A stretch of 64,000 bases of DNA from Butyrivibrio sp. XPD2006 (GTDB lineage Bacteria > Bacillota > Clostridia > Lachnospirales > Lachnospiraceae): the NCBI RefSeq assembly GCF_000420865.1, contig NZ_ATVT01000008.1:110334-174333 (forward strand), in the 5' to 3' direction. This document shows, piece after piece, positions 8,812 to 15,326 of this stretch. The notes below the pieces were generated by a model. The model worked only from the letters and a program-made list of their open reading frames with translations. It did no database searches and was not told the origin of the DNA. The position numbers and the translations under genes were made by a program. Position 1 is the stretch's first letter. Every line of letters begins with the position of its first letter.

Positions 8812-9411
8812 ATGAACGATGATAATTTAAGATGGAAACTGGTAAAGGAAGAGCATCTTAAGCAGGATAAATGGATTGATTTCAGACAGAACATATATGA
8901 GCTTCCGGATGGAACAGATATAGGTCCTGTTTACAATTTTTCCAAACACAGCTTTTCGGTTGTGGTTGCAAAAGACGAAAAGGGAAGATACATCTGCGTA
9001 AGACAGTATAGGCACGGAATAGATGAGATAACAACAGAATTCCCTGCCGGTGGCATTGAGTATAAAGAGTCTGAAGATCATCCGTACATAACAGTGAAGA
9101 ATACTATAGCAACTGAAGATGAAGCATTTGAAGCAGCAAAAAGAGAGCTTGAGGAGGAGACAGGATATGTTTCCGATAACTGGAAGCATCTTTTGAGTCT
9201 GCCGGCCAATGCAACTCTTGCCAGTAACTATGTTCACATATATGCAGCAAAAAACTGCAAAAAGGTGACAACTCAGCATCTTGATGATTCGGAGTTTTTG
9301 AATGTTGTTCTTCTTTCAGAGGATGAGCTTAGAAAGCGTATCTTTGGTGGAGATTTCAAACAGGCGCACCATGTACTTGCGTGGTATCTGTCCAAAGAAT
9401 TTGATACTTGA
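8812..9411 (+). CDS. Nudix hydrolase, ADP-ribose pyrophosphatase type
   Basis: This 199-residue Nudix protein probably cleaves ADP-ribose or a related nucleoside diphosphate sugar to AMP. The Nudix box is recognisable: PAGGIE at 78-83 and AAKRELEEETGY at 108-119. However, about 15 extra residues lie between the box Gly/Glu part and the RELEEETG helix, where the canonical spacing is short. The N-terminal beta-rich region and the RQYRHGI segment are as in ADP-ribose pyrophosphatases. The last gene of this co-directional run, it ends 38 bases before tRNA-Leu; the tRNA promoter appears to overlap its end. Confidence 0.85.
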   Translation: MNDDNLRWKLVKEEHLKQDKWIDFRQNIYELPDGTDIGPVYNFSKHSFSVVVAKDEKGRYICVRQYRHGIDEITTEFPAGGIEYKESEDHPYITVKNTIATEDEAFEAAKRELEEETGYVSDNWKHLLSLPANATLASNYVHIYAAKNCKKVTTQHLDDSEFLNVVLLSEDELRKRIFGGDFKQAHHVLAWYLSKEFDT

Positions 9412-9436
9412 ATATACAAAAACCCTGTGATAAACT
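9408..9436 (+). promoter_or_regulatory. Candidate promoter of tRNA-Leu
   Basis: TTGAAT (9408-9413) and TAAACT (9431-9436) are 17 bases apart, the standard sigma-A spacing. They lie about 14 bases before the tRNA 5' end, overlapping the stop of the Nudix gene. The -10 is imperfect. Confidence 0.45.
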
Positions 9437-9449
9437 AATAAAGTTGTTA

Positions 9450-9532
9450 GCCGGCATGTCGGAATGGCAGACGATGCAGACTCAAAATCTGTTGTGGGTA
9501 ACCACGTGTGGGTTCAAGTCCCACTGCCGGCA
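9450..9532 (+). tRNA. tRNA-Leu, anticodon CAA
   Basis: An 83-base class II tRNA can be folded by eye. The acceptor stem is GCCGGCA/TGCCGGC with discriminator A at 9532. The anticodon arm GCAGA-CTCAAAA-TCTGT has anticodon CAA at 9483-9485. There is a long variable arm (TGGGTAACCA region) and a T arm with GTTCAAGTC. No 3' CCA is encoded. The last 20 bases (9513-9532) are repeated at 15226-15245, so the gene was used as an integration site and its 3' end is supplied by the element's attachment core. This tRNA reads the TTG leucine codon. Confidence 0.95.
9513..9532 (+). repeat. attL core, 20-bp direct repeat inside tRNA-Leu
   Basis: The 20-bp sequence TTCAAGTCCCACTGCCGGCA covers the T loop to the discriminator base of tRNA-Leu. 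It is identical to 15226-15245. Such cores are the usual crossover region of tRNA-targeting tyrosine recombinases. Confidence 0.93.
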
Positions 9533-9536
9533 GACT

Positions 9537-9568
9537 GAAGACCCGTATTTATGCGGGTCTTCTTTTTT
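9537..9568 (+). terminator. Terminator just after tRNA-Leu, inside the element
   Basis: A 9-bp GC-rich stem (9537-9545 with 9554-9562) is followed directly by six T residues. It ends tRNA transcription and lies inside the element, so the element brought its own terminator. Read from the other side it also lies behind the integrase gene, whose stop is at 9595. Confidence 0.88.
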
Positions 9569-9574
9569 ATGCCT

Positions 9575-9592
9575 TGTGTGACTATGTGTGAC
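9575..9592 (+). repeat. Left arm-type repeats (two TGTGTGAC copies)
   Basis: TGTGTGAC occurs at 9575-9582 and 9585-9592, a 10-base phase (one helical turn), about 43 bases inside the attL core. A matching pair lies inside the right end. Position, phasing and duplication at both ends suggest integrase or accessory-protein arm sites; this is inferred. Confidence 0.5.
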
Positions 9593-9594
9593 CT

Positions 9595-10800
9595 TTAATC
9601 AAATATTTCATCAATATAGTCTTCTATGCCACTCTGAGCCGCATTCATATATCTCTGGGCTGTACCTTTATTCAGCCATGCACCAAGCTCTTGAGTAACA
9701 AGTATGCCGCCTATGCGTGCGCCTTTTGTAGCTGCCCATGCTCTTGCAGCATGTGTGCCGTGATACTTTCTGTATTTAATTCCCGTTTCTGCACATGCTT
9801 TTTTTAAGTGTTCCCTGATAGTATCTTCTCGAAGTGCTCTTCCCGTTCTGCTCTTGAAGACATATCCTGTATCATCATCAGGGCGCTCAGCTCTCCACTT
9901 TTTGAGAAGATTGATTCCTTTCTTAGAAAAATGAAAGACCTTTACCACTCCCGTTTTGGTGGCTTCTATTTCGGTTATGTATGATTCTTCACCTCTGACA
10001 ATCTGTCTTTTTACATACATAACTTTCTTATCAAAGTCTATATCTTCCCATTTAAGGGCTCTGACTTCTCCAAGTCTGTCACATACATAGAAAAGAAGAG
10101 TTATCGCTTCATCATACGGGTCTGTAGAATCTTTAAAATAGTCAATAATCTTTCTTCTTTCTTCATCAGTGTAAGCCACTTCCCCGACTTGAGTTTCTGA
10201 CTTGCACTTGATATTAGTTGTGGTTACTTGACGCGCCTTATTAAAAGTAACAATCTCTTTATCAATGGCATAATCGTATATCCCATTAATAATACTTTTG
10301 ATATTCCCAAGAGTTGTCCTAGTTATGGAAGTACCAAAAGATGCAAGAAATACCTTTATATCATGAGCAGTTATATCTGTTATAGGCTTTGATATAAAGT
10401 CCTTATTCGGAAGATAATATCTCTTCCAAAAATAGAAATTTCTTCTCTCGGTCTGTTTGTTGTTTCCTATCTCATCCATGTGATAGGAAGTCCATAAAGG
10501 AAATAACTCTTCAAGGCTATATACCTGTGGTGAAGTATACCATGCAAGAAGCTTTTCACGTAAAAGAGGTAGATTGTTAGCTGTTATAGGCATCCTTCCA
10601 TCAGGTCTAACACTTTTTGGAACTTTTACAAAAGTGCGAAATAAATAACCTTTATAATTCGGTTTCTCTGGTAATTCCTTTGGATGAAGTTCACTTATTA
10701 ATTTTTCAATGTCCATAAAATCTGCAAGCTCTGCAGAGTCAATCATATCATTTTTTAATAAGTTCATCATCAGTTCTTTTTTACTAAAAATTTTATTCAT
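9595..10800 (-). CDS. int: Tyrosine recombinase (integrase) of the element
   Basis: A 401-residue tyrosine recombinase. The N-terminal arm/core-binding part covers about 1-200 and the catalytic domain about 205-401. Catalytic residues can be assigned: Arg242 (DRLGE), Lys282 (EATKTG), His350 and Arg353 (THAAR), Trp375 at the second-His position and the nucleophile Tyr384 (AQRYMN). Trp375 is nine residues before the Tyr, the spacing of Cre Trp315-Tyr324. I chose the start at 10800 because AAGGAGAT lies just upstream; the open frame runs to 10878 without another ribosome binding site. That Shine-Dalgarno can pair with CTCC just before it (CTCCGAAAGGAG), which may limit translation. It runs towards the tRNA, the usual position for an integrase next to its att site, and should excise and integrate the element. 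Confidence 0.93.
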   Translation of the reverse strand: MNKIFSKKELMMNLLKNDMIDSAELADFMDIEKLISELHPKELPEKPNYKGYLFRTFVKVPKSVRPDGRMPITANNLPLLREKLLAWYTSPQVYSLEELFPLWTSYHMDEIGNNKQTERRNFYFWKRYYLPNKDFISKPITDITAHDIKVFLASFGTSITRTTLGNIKSIINGIYDYAIDKEIVTFNKARQVTTTNIKCKSETQVGEVAYTDEERRKIIDYFKDSTDPYDEAITLLFYVCDRLGEVRALKWEDIDFDKKVMYVKRQIVRGEESYITEIEATKTGVVKVFHFSKKGINLLKKWRAERPDDDTGYVFKSRTGRALREDTIREHLKKACAETGIKYRKYHGTHAARAWAATKGARIGGILVTQELGAWLNKGTAQRYMNAAQSGIEDYIDEIFD

Positions 10801-11123
10801 AATCGAATATCTCCTTTCGGAGATATATGTTTCTGAATTAATCAAAAGGTAGACTAAAACGATTAATCCCTTAACCATGCGGCTTTCAAGCTCTAAAAAT
10901 TCAAAAATTAATCCAATTCTTTAAAAAATATCAATTTAAAAATTTAAAAATAAAATCTATTTTTACCCCCTGATTAATAAAAACGCAAAAGTTAAAAATT
11001 AATGACTTTTTAAAATCTCCTCAAAATAAATTTTAAAAATTCAAAACATCACCACTTTTGCGAGAACTCCTTACATATATACATGAGGAAACTAAAAACA
11101 CTTTTTAAAAGGAGATTAAAAAT
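10801..11123. other. A+T-rich region between int and the 79-residue gene
   Basis: These 323 bases separate divergent genes and should hold both promoters. The sequence is extremely A+T-rich with repeated TTTAAAAATT-like runs. A 9-bp inverted repeat CGCAAAAGT/ACTTTTGCG has its arms at 10984-10992 and 11054-11062, about 60 bases apart. No convincing -35/-10 pair stands out, and no ORF with a ribosome binding site is present. The arrangement would suit a regulator controlling both directions, but none is identified. Confidence 0.5.
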
Positions 11124-11363
11124 ATGAAGAAAACAAGTGTTAAGGATTTACAGCGCATTCTTTCAGAGAAAGAAGCAGATATTGAGAAAACAAAAAAACA
11201 GCTTCAAGAAGCTATTGAGAAAGAAAGACAGGAAGAGGATAAGCAAATTGTTCAGTATATCAGAAAAGCATTTTCTGATTCACATACTGAAAAAGATATC
11301 CTCGCATGGCTTACTGAAGACTTTCAGAAGGCACTTGAAAAGGTATCAGAAGATGATATCTGA
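11124..11363 (+). CDS. Small charged helical protein of the element
   Basis: A 79-residue protein of unknown function with an excellent ribosome binding site (AAAAGGAG, 9 bases before ATG). Residues 1-45 are almost all Lys, Glu, Gln and Leu/Ile in a heptad-like pattern and should form a coiled coil. The C-terminal part (DILAWLTEDFQKALEKV) looks like another amphipathic helix. It stands first in the rightward block, before the MobV relaxase, so it could be a mobilisation accessory protein, a copy-control protein or an excision factor. It lacks a recognisable HTH or ribbon-helix-helix motif, so none of these can be chosen. Confidence 0.65.
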   Translation: MKKTSVKDLQRILSEKEADIEKTKKQLQEAIEKERQEEDKQIVQYIRKAFSDSHTEKDILAWLTEDFQKALEKVSEDDI

Positions 11364-11427
11364 CCCTCATAGCGTAGCGTGGAAATGTATTGGTTTCGAT
11401 TCCTTTTTAAAGGAAGGGGGCCCCGAA

Positions 11428-11563
11428 TCAATGTGTCGATGATGGCAAGCGTAGCGCAGACATCTTCGCACATTGGTTAAGGGGTTAACTCCAACAAGTT
11501 GGAGCGTATAAATAACCCGCTGATAAGGAGCGGTGTTATTTATGAAAGCGGAACGTTGGAGTT
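11428..11563 (+). promoter_or_regulatory. Nested inverted repeats before mobV, candidate oriT
   Basis: The 235 bases before mobV are full of inverted repeats. An imperfect hairpin lies at about 11432-11476 (AATGTG...CACATT). Then come AACTCCAAC (11487-11495) facing GTTGGAG (11498-11504), and a long hairpin with arms ATAAATAACCCGCT (11508-11521) and AGCGG-T-GTTATTTAT (11529-11543) with a 7-base loop. A second GTTGGAGTT follows at 11555-11563, so CTCCAAC can pair either locally or around the whole hairpin. MobV relaxases usually nick at an inverted repeat just upstream of their own gene, which is the reason for the oriT proposal. An attenuator controlling mobV is the alternative. Confidence 0.45.
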
Positions 11564-11571
11564 GTGTTTGT

Positions 11572-11579
11572 TCTCGAGA
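11572..11579. repeat. TCTCGAGA palindrome, copy 1
   Basis: A perfect 8-bp palindrome 19 bases before the mobV start codon. Identical copies lie at 13062-13069 and 13151-13158, so the three flank mobV. This may be a binding site for a dimeric protein. Confidence 0.5.
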
Positions 11580-11598
11580 GAGAAGGAAGGATTGACTT

Positions 11599-13056
11599 AT
11601 GGAATATACGACAATGACTCATACTGAGGGGGATAAGATGAAGCGTGACCATAATAGAAGAAAACACTATAAAAATCACACGCCTCAAAATATCCATCCT
11701 GATAGACCACATGAAACTGTGGTTGATAAAGATATTGCTTCTGTTTATGAAGAGATTTTTGAAGAAGTTATAAAAGAATATAACGCCAAGCAAATTAGGA
11801 ATAGGCATCCTGATAAAGTCATCCCTGATGCAAAAGCTTACTATAAATCTTTAAAGAAAGATGATATACAACACGCTGTATATGAGCAGCTTGTTTATAT
11901 AGGAAATAAAAATAATCATCCTGACTATGAGACTTCTAAAAAGATTTTAAAAGCATACCTTGAAGCTTTTCAGGAGAAGTTTCCTAACTTGAAAGTCATC
12001 GGATTCTATATACATGGAGATGAAGAAGGTGCTACACATGCTCATCTTGACTTTATCCCTGTATCTTATGAAGGCAAAAAAGGACTTTCTACTAAAGTGA
12101 GCTTTCATGGAGCTCTTAAAGAAATGAAAATAAAACCAAAAAAGCTTCCTGATGGCAGTAAAAGTAATCCTGTGGCTATGTGGGAAGCTTCTTGTTTACA
12201 GACCCTTGATGACCTCTGTGCAAAGTATGGGATATGTGTAAAAGAGCATACCCATAAACCTAAAGAAGAGCGTAGAGGCTGGCAGACTACAGAAGAATAT
12301 GTAAAGCAAAAGCTACAAGCAGAAGTCCAGGAAATAAAGGAAGAAAAAAATAAGCTTGTGGATAAAACAACTTCACGGAATGCTACAGTACATAAAATCC
12401 CTTTAACTAATAAAGAATATATAACACGAGACCTTGATGAGGATTTAGCTCTTTTATCTGAAGTAAACGAAGCTCAGACTATAAAGGCTAATCAGAGTAA
12501 ACGGGATAAGGAATTTAAAGCCAAGGAAGATGCTTTTCATAGAGAGAAAGCAGCCTTTAATCATCAAAAGGCTACTCTTCAATGGGAATTTGAAGGCAAG
12601 TATAAAGAAAAGGCTGAAAAGGCTGATACATGGAAAAAAGCCTTTATGAAAACCTTAAACAAAATGCCAGCTGGAAGTCTTTCTGAAGTCCTTGTATCAG
12701 ACCTTGGCATCACTCCTGACAAGTACCTTAAAAAGAAGCTTGAAGCTCTTGATAAGCTTGACGCTTTTTATCATAAGTGTGTACCTGATGACCCGTATAA
12801 GTTCAGGAAAGTCATTATAACTGAGTATAAAAAGATAATAGATAATCCTGAAGACCGTTCTTTTTGGCATGATGATATCACATGGTTATGGGCTGACTGC
12901 AAGAAGAATATAAATTCCTATTATCAAGCAAAAAGAGATAAAAAAGAGCTTGATAAGATTATCCGTGAAGGAAAAACCACAGTAATACAGGCTTTCAAGT
13001 CATATAATCAGCTGATACAAGAAGCACAGAAACAATATGAAGACCATGAAAGATGA
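11599..13056 (+). CDS. mobV: MobV-type relaxase (plasmid mobilisation/recombination, Mob/Pre family)
   Basis: A 485-residue relaxase. The N-terminal domain carries the MobV motifs: HNRR (about 18-21) followed by an Asn-Ile-His-Pro-Asp-Arg segment (31-36) as motif I, and the metal-binding motif HGDEEGATHAHLDFIP at about 139-154, in which His139, His147 and His149 are the likely ligands. A long charged helical region (about 215-350) is probably coiled coil, as in Mob/Pre proteins. The enzyme would nick oriT and pilot the strand into a recipient through another element's conjugation machinery, since no transfer genes are present here. ATG 11599 follows GAAGGAAGG; an in-frame ATG at 11638 is a less likely start. 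The upstream inverted repeats are the natural oriT candidate. Confidence 0.85.
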   Translation: MEYTTMTHTEGDKMKRDHNRRKHYKNHTPQNIHPDRPHETVVDKDIASVYEEIFEEVIKEYNAKQIRNRHPDKVIPDAKAYYKSLKKDDIQHAVYEQLVYIGNKNNHPDYETSKKILKAYLEAFQEKFPNLKVIGFYIHGDEEGATHAHLDFIPVSYEGKKGLSTKVSFHGALKEMKIKPKKLPDGSKSNPVAMWEASCLQTLDDLCAKYGICVKEHTHKPKEERRGWQTTEEYVKQKLQAEVQEIKEEKNKLVDKTTSRNATVHKIPLTNKEYITRDLDEDLALLSEVNEAQTIKANQSKRDKEFKAKEDAFHREKAAFNHQKATLQWEFEGKYKEKAEKADTWKKAFMKTLNKMPAGSLSEVLVSDLGITPDKYLKKKLEALDKLDAFYHKCVPDDPYKFRKVIITEYKKIIDNPEDRSFWHDDITWLWADCKKNINSYYQAKRDKKELDKIIREGKTTVIQAFKSYNQLIQEAQKQYEDHER

Positions 13057-13277
13057 TTCTATCTCGAGAAGGATGAATAAAACCATAAAATACATTGAAT
13101 AAAACACTAATTATTTTATATTAAATGCTTTTGGGGTTCATGTTCTTTCCTCTCGAGAAGACCGCACGGGGAATATGATATGCAGTTTTTAATCCACATA
13201 CCCCGTGCAAAAGACTTTTCTGAAAAATACTGTTAAATATTCCCCTCTATACAATAAATATATATTTTTATAATAGC

Positions 13278-13308
13278 GGGCGGAGTAGGGCTTGTCGATA
13301 CTCCGCCC
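13278..13308 (+). repeat. Perfect 10-bp stem hairpin, candidate Rep nick site
   Basis: Arms 13278-13287 and 13299-13308 are perfectly complementary around the loop GGGCTTGTCGA. It is the most stable-looking hairpin upstream of rep. It is not followed by a T run, which argues against a terminator. Confidence 0.5.
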
Positions 13309-13399
13309 AGTATTTTCAAGGGTTCTCAGACTTTTAACTCTTTGAAAATTCTTTGTTTTTCTATGGGGATATTTAAAGGGTTATTTAGGGGCGATTTAA

Positions 13400-13420
13400 A
13401 AAAAATGAGCAAAAAATGAG
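13400..13420 (+). repeat. Tandem 11-base repeats before rep (iteron-like)
   Basis: AAAAAATGAG occurs twice, offset by 11 bases (13400-13409 and 13411-13420), with a possible degraded third copy after. This resembles Rep-binding direct repeats of pMV158-type origins, although A-rich sequence makes chance repeats easier. Confidence 0.4.
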
Positions 13421-13480
13421 AAAAATCAAAATTAAAATCACAGTATATAATATAAGGATTTATTTTAAGGAGGATATATT

Positions 13481-15136
13481 ATGGCAAGAACTGAATCCGA
13501 TTTAACTGCATGTGGTATAGCTCAAGAACTTAACCCTGAGTTATGGGACTGGACTGATGAAGAAAAAGCTGCCTTTCCTGACTTACAAAGGGTGACAGCC
13601 ATTATTGCTAAAAGACTTGAAGACAAAGGCATTCAGCTTAAGTCTCTTCGTGGTGTTATTCATGACTCTGATACACAGCAAAAATGGAATGAAGCTATGA
13701 AAACTTATGATGTTACTCTAAAGCATTTACATGCTCATTGGGTAATTGAATTTAAAAAAGGAGCTAAGCTCACTGATATAGCCTTAGCTATTGGACTTGC
13801 TTCTCAGTATGTAGAAAAGCCTAAAAAGGGACGATATGCAGTAGATAACATGCTTGCTTATCTTATACATATCAAGTACCCTGATAAATACCAGTATAGT
13901 CCTACTGCTGTATATACTTATTGTGGTAGAGACTACATGGATATATATGCAGAAAGAGAATCTGTTTGGAAAAAAGGTATTGCTACGGTCAAAAAGTTAG
14001 CTGCTGCAGAAGATATTGACTGGCTTGAAGAGCAAATTCTTGAAGGAAAAATTAAAAAAACTCAGATTTTCCTTACAGACTCATACTTTAAGACATACTC
14101 ACACTATCGTCAAAGATGTGAAGATGCTTTTGCTTGCTATACCGATAAAAAAATATACACAGCTATTGAAGCTATGAAAAATAAGGAATTTTTGCTTACT
14201 ACTTATTTTATTACTGGAGCTTCAAGAAAAGGAAAGTCTCGTTTTGCTGAAGACCTTGCACAAAGAATCATAGATGAAAATGAAAAAAGAACAGGTATCA
14301 CTTGGAGCTACTGTCGTACACCTACTTCTAATCCTTTAGATGACTACGCAGGAGAAGAAATTATTATCATGGATGACTCAAGAGGATGCACTCTTACAGC
14401 AGAGGCATGGCTGACTTTTCTTGACCCTAACTTCTGCAATCCAGCTGGTGCAAGGTATCATAATAAGCCTGGCATCCCTGCAAAAGTCCTTATCATTACA
14501 AGTACAAAGTCAATGCTTGAATTTTTCTTTTATACAAAAGGCATTGGTGGCGGTTCACGTTCAGAAGCGATGGACCAGTTTTTTGCAAGAGTTTTCAGTA
14601 GAATTGAGGTTATAGACTTTGATACATATATTATTGATAAGATTGAAGAAAAAGCTGAGTCATATACACTTACACAAGATGGAGAAGAACTTGAACTTCG
14701 CTATGCTCCTGTATCTCTTGGAACGGCTACTAAAGAAGAAGCTATATCTCTCCTTTCAGAAGCAGTCCTTGCAAGATGTGGTAAAGAAAATGTACAGCAT
14801 ATAAATTATGCATCAGATAAAAAAAGAGCTAAAATAAACGAAGAACGTGAAAAACACAAGGAAGAACAGGAACAAAAGAAAATAATTGTTGAAAACTCTA
14901 AAATTCAAGAAGTCCCATTATATGATGCAGTACGGACTAAAGAATTAGATACAGCTTATGCAATTTATAAGCTATATAGAGATGGACTGATGCCGAAAGA
15001 ATCTTTTGAAAAATATCTTAAAGAAGAATATCATCCTACTCTTCAAGTCAAAACTATAGAAGATTTTGAAATATTACCTTATTGGGCTTCTCAGACTGTA
15101 AAAGAATTTTATGAAGATAAACCTTGCTTAGACTGA
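13481..15136 (+). CDS. rep: Replication initiator: HUH nickase (Rep_2 type) fused to SF3-like helicase
   Basis: A 551-residue Rep. The N-terminal nickase domain has HDSD (61-64), the HUH motif HLHAH (82-86) and AYLIH...KYQY (126-139), whose Tyr127 is the likely nucleophile; this order matches the Rep_2 family of pMV158-type plasmids. A P-loop domain follows: Walker A GASRKGKS (246-253), Walker B IIIMDD (294-299), a motif-C-like IITS (339-342 region) and a downstream basic FARVFSR segment. Nickase plus SF3 helicase in one chain is the architecture of CRESS-DNA virus and phytoplasma-plasmid Reps, known also from some bacterial plasmids; ordinary pMV158 Rep lacks the helicase. The C-terminal 100 or so residues are highly charged. 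Its ribosome binding site is strong (AAGGAGG, 7 bases before ATG). Replication of the excised circle is inferred. Confidence 0.88.
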   Translation: MARTESDLTACGIAQELNPELWDWTDEEKAAFPDLQRVTAIIAKRLEDKGIQLKSLRGVIHDSDTQQKWNEAMKTYDVTLKHLHAHWVIEFKKGAKLTDIALAIGLASQYVEKPKKGRYAVDNMLAYLIHIKYPDKYQYSPTAVYTYCGRDYMDIYAERESVWKKGIATVKKLAAAEDIDWLEEQILEGKIKKTQIFLTDSYFKTYSHYRQRCEDAFACYTDKKIYTAIEAMKNKEFLLTTYFITGASRKGKSRFAEDLAQRIIDENEKRTGITWSYCRTPTSNPLDDYAGEEIIIMDDSRGCTLTAEAWLTFLDPNFCNPAGARYHNKPGIPAKVLIITSTKSMLEFFFYTKGIGGGSRSEAMDQFFARVFSRIEVIDFDTYIIDKIEEKAESYTLTQDGEELELRYAPVSLGTATKEEAISLLSEAVLARCGKENVQHINYASDKKRAKINEEREKHKEEQEQKKIIVENSKIQEVPLYDAVRTKELDTAYAIYKLYRDGLMPKESFEKYLKEEYHPTLQVKTIEDFEILPYWASQTVKEFYEDKPCLD

Positions 15137-15147
15137 TAAAACACATT

Positions 15148-15167
15148 TGTGTTACTTATTGTGTGAC
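15148..15167 (+). repeat. Right arm-type repeats (TGTGTTAC and TGTGTGAC)
   Basis: TGTGTTAC (15148-15155) and TGTGTGAC (15160-15167) lie just inside the right end, about 58 bases before the attR core. They match the left-end pair in sequence and orientation. They are proposed as integrase arm sites. Confidence 0.5.
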
Positions 15168-15225
15168 TTGGAGGAGCAGAGCTTGCAAACCTCCTTTCCA
15201 TGCGGTTTTCATATACGTGTGTTCC

Positions 15226-15245
15226 TTCAAGTCCCACTGCCGGCA
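15226..15245 (+). repeat. attR core, 20-bp direct repeat
   Basis: A perfect copy of the tRNA-Leu 3' end at the right border of the element. Right of it lies the terminator (15251-15282) that presumably served the tRNA before integration. Confidence 0.93.
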
Positions 15246-15250
15246 TTATA

Positions 15251-15282
15251 AACCTCGGAGCATTGCTTCGAGGTTTTCTTTT
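15251..15282 (+). terminator. Original tRNA-Leu terminator, right of the element
   Basis: AACCTCG (15251-15257) pairs with CGAGGTT (15269-15275), with an additional inner GAGC/GCTT pairing, followed by TTTCTTTTATT. It now ends transcription coming from rep. Confidence 0.8.
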
Positions 15283-15310
15283 ATTGTTTTACGCAATTCC
15301 GTTAATAGTA

Positions 15311-15326
15311 TGCTATAATTAGTTTA
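15311..15326 (+). promoter_or_regulatory. Extended -10 promoter ending at the HD-GYP start codon
   Basis: TGCTATAAT (15311-15319) is an extended -10 box with a perfect TATAAT hexamer at 15314-15319. The ATG of the HD-GYP gene is at 15326, exactly where transcription would start. No good -35 box is seen, which extended -10 promoters tolerate. The message would be leaderless. Confidence 0.6.

Larger units (their letters stand above)
13057..13480 (+). promoter_or_regulatory. Rep upstream region, candidate double-strand origin
   Basis: This 424-base non-coding stretch holds two TCTCGAGA palindromes (13062-13069, 13151-13158). A hairpin has GCACGGGG (13164-13171) facing CCCCGTGC (13201-13208). 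A perfect 10-bp hairpin GGGCGGAGTA/TACTCCGCCC (13278-13287, 13299-13308) has an 11-base loop. About 90 bases on are tandem 11-base repeats AAAAAATGAGC/AAAAAATGAG (13400-13420). A nick hairpin followed at a distance by tandem 11-bp Rep-binding repeats is the known layout of the pMV158 double-strand origin. A possible -10 TATAAT is at 13446-13451, and AAGGAGG at 13467-13473 is the rep ribosome binding site. The nick position is not identified. Confidence 0.5.
9513..15245. mobile_element. Integrated mobilisable rolling-circle-type element in tRNA-Leu(CAA)
   Basis: About 5.7 kb lies between two perfect copies of TTCAAGTCCCACTGCCGGCA (9513-9532 and 15226-15245). The left copy is the 3' end of the tRNA gene. 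Contents are a tyrosine integrase running towards the tRNA, a 79-residue helical protein, a MobV-type relaxase, and a Rep with nickase and helicase domains. The element is visibly richer in A+T than its flanks. This layout suggests an integrative and mobilisable element whose excised circle can replicate by rolling circle. No cargo gene (resistance, toxin, defence) was recognised, so it appears to hold only maintenance and transfer functions. No excisionase was identified with confidence. Confidence 0.9.

Noticed and set aside
11137..11442. A 101-codon frame overlapping the 79-residue gene
   Set aside because: It lacks a ribosome binding site, runs into the hairpin region before mobV, and its protein has no plausible pattern; the 79-residue frame has a strong AAAAGGAG.
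13164..13208. GCACGGGG/CCCCGTGC hairpin as the mobV terminator
   Set aside because: The loop is about 29 bases and no T run follows, so I grouped it with the possible replication origin rather than calling a terminator.
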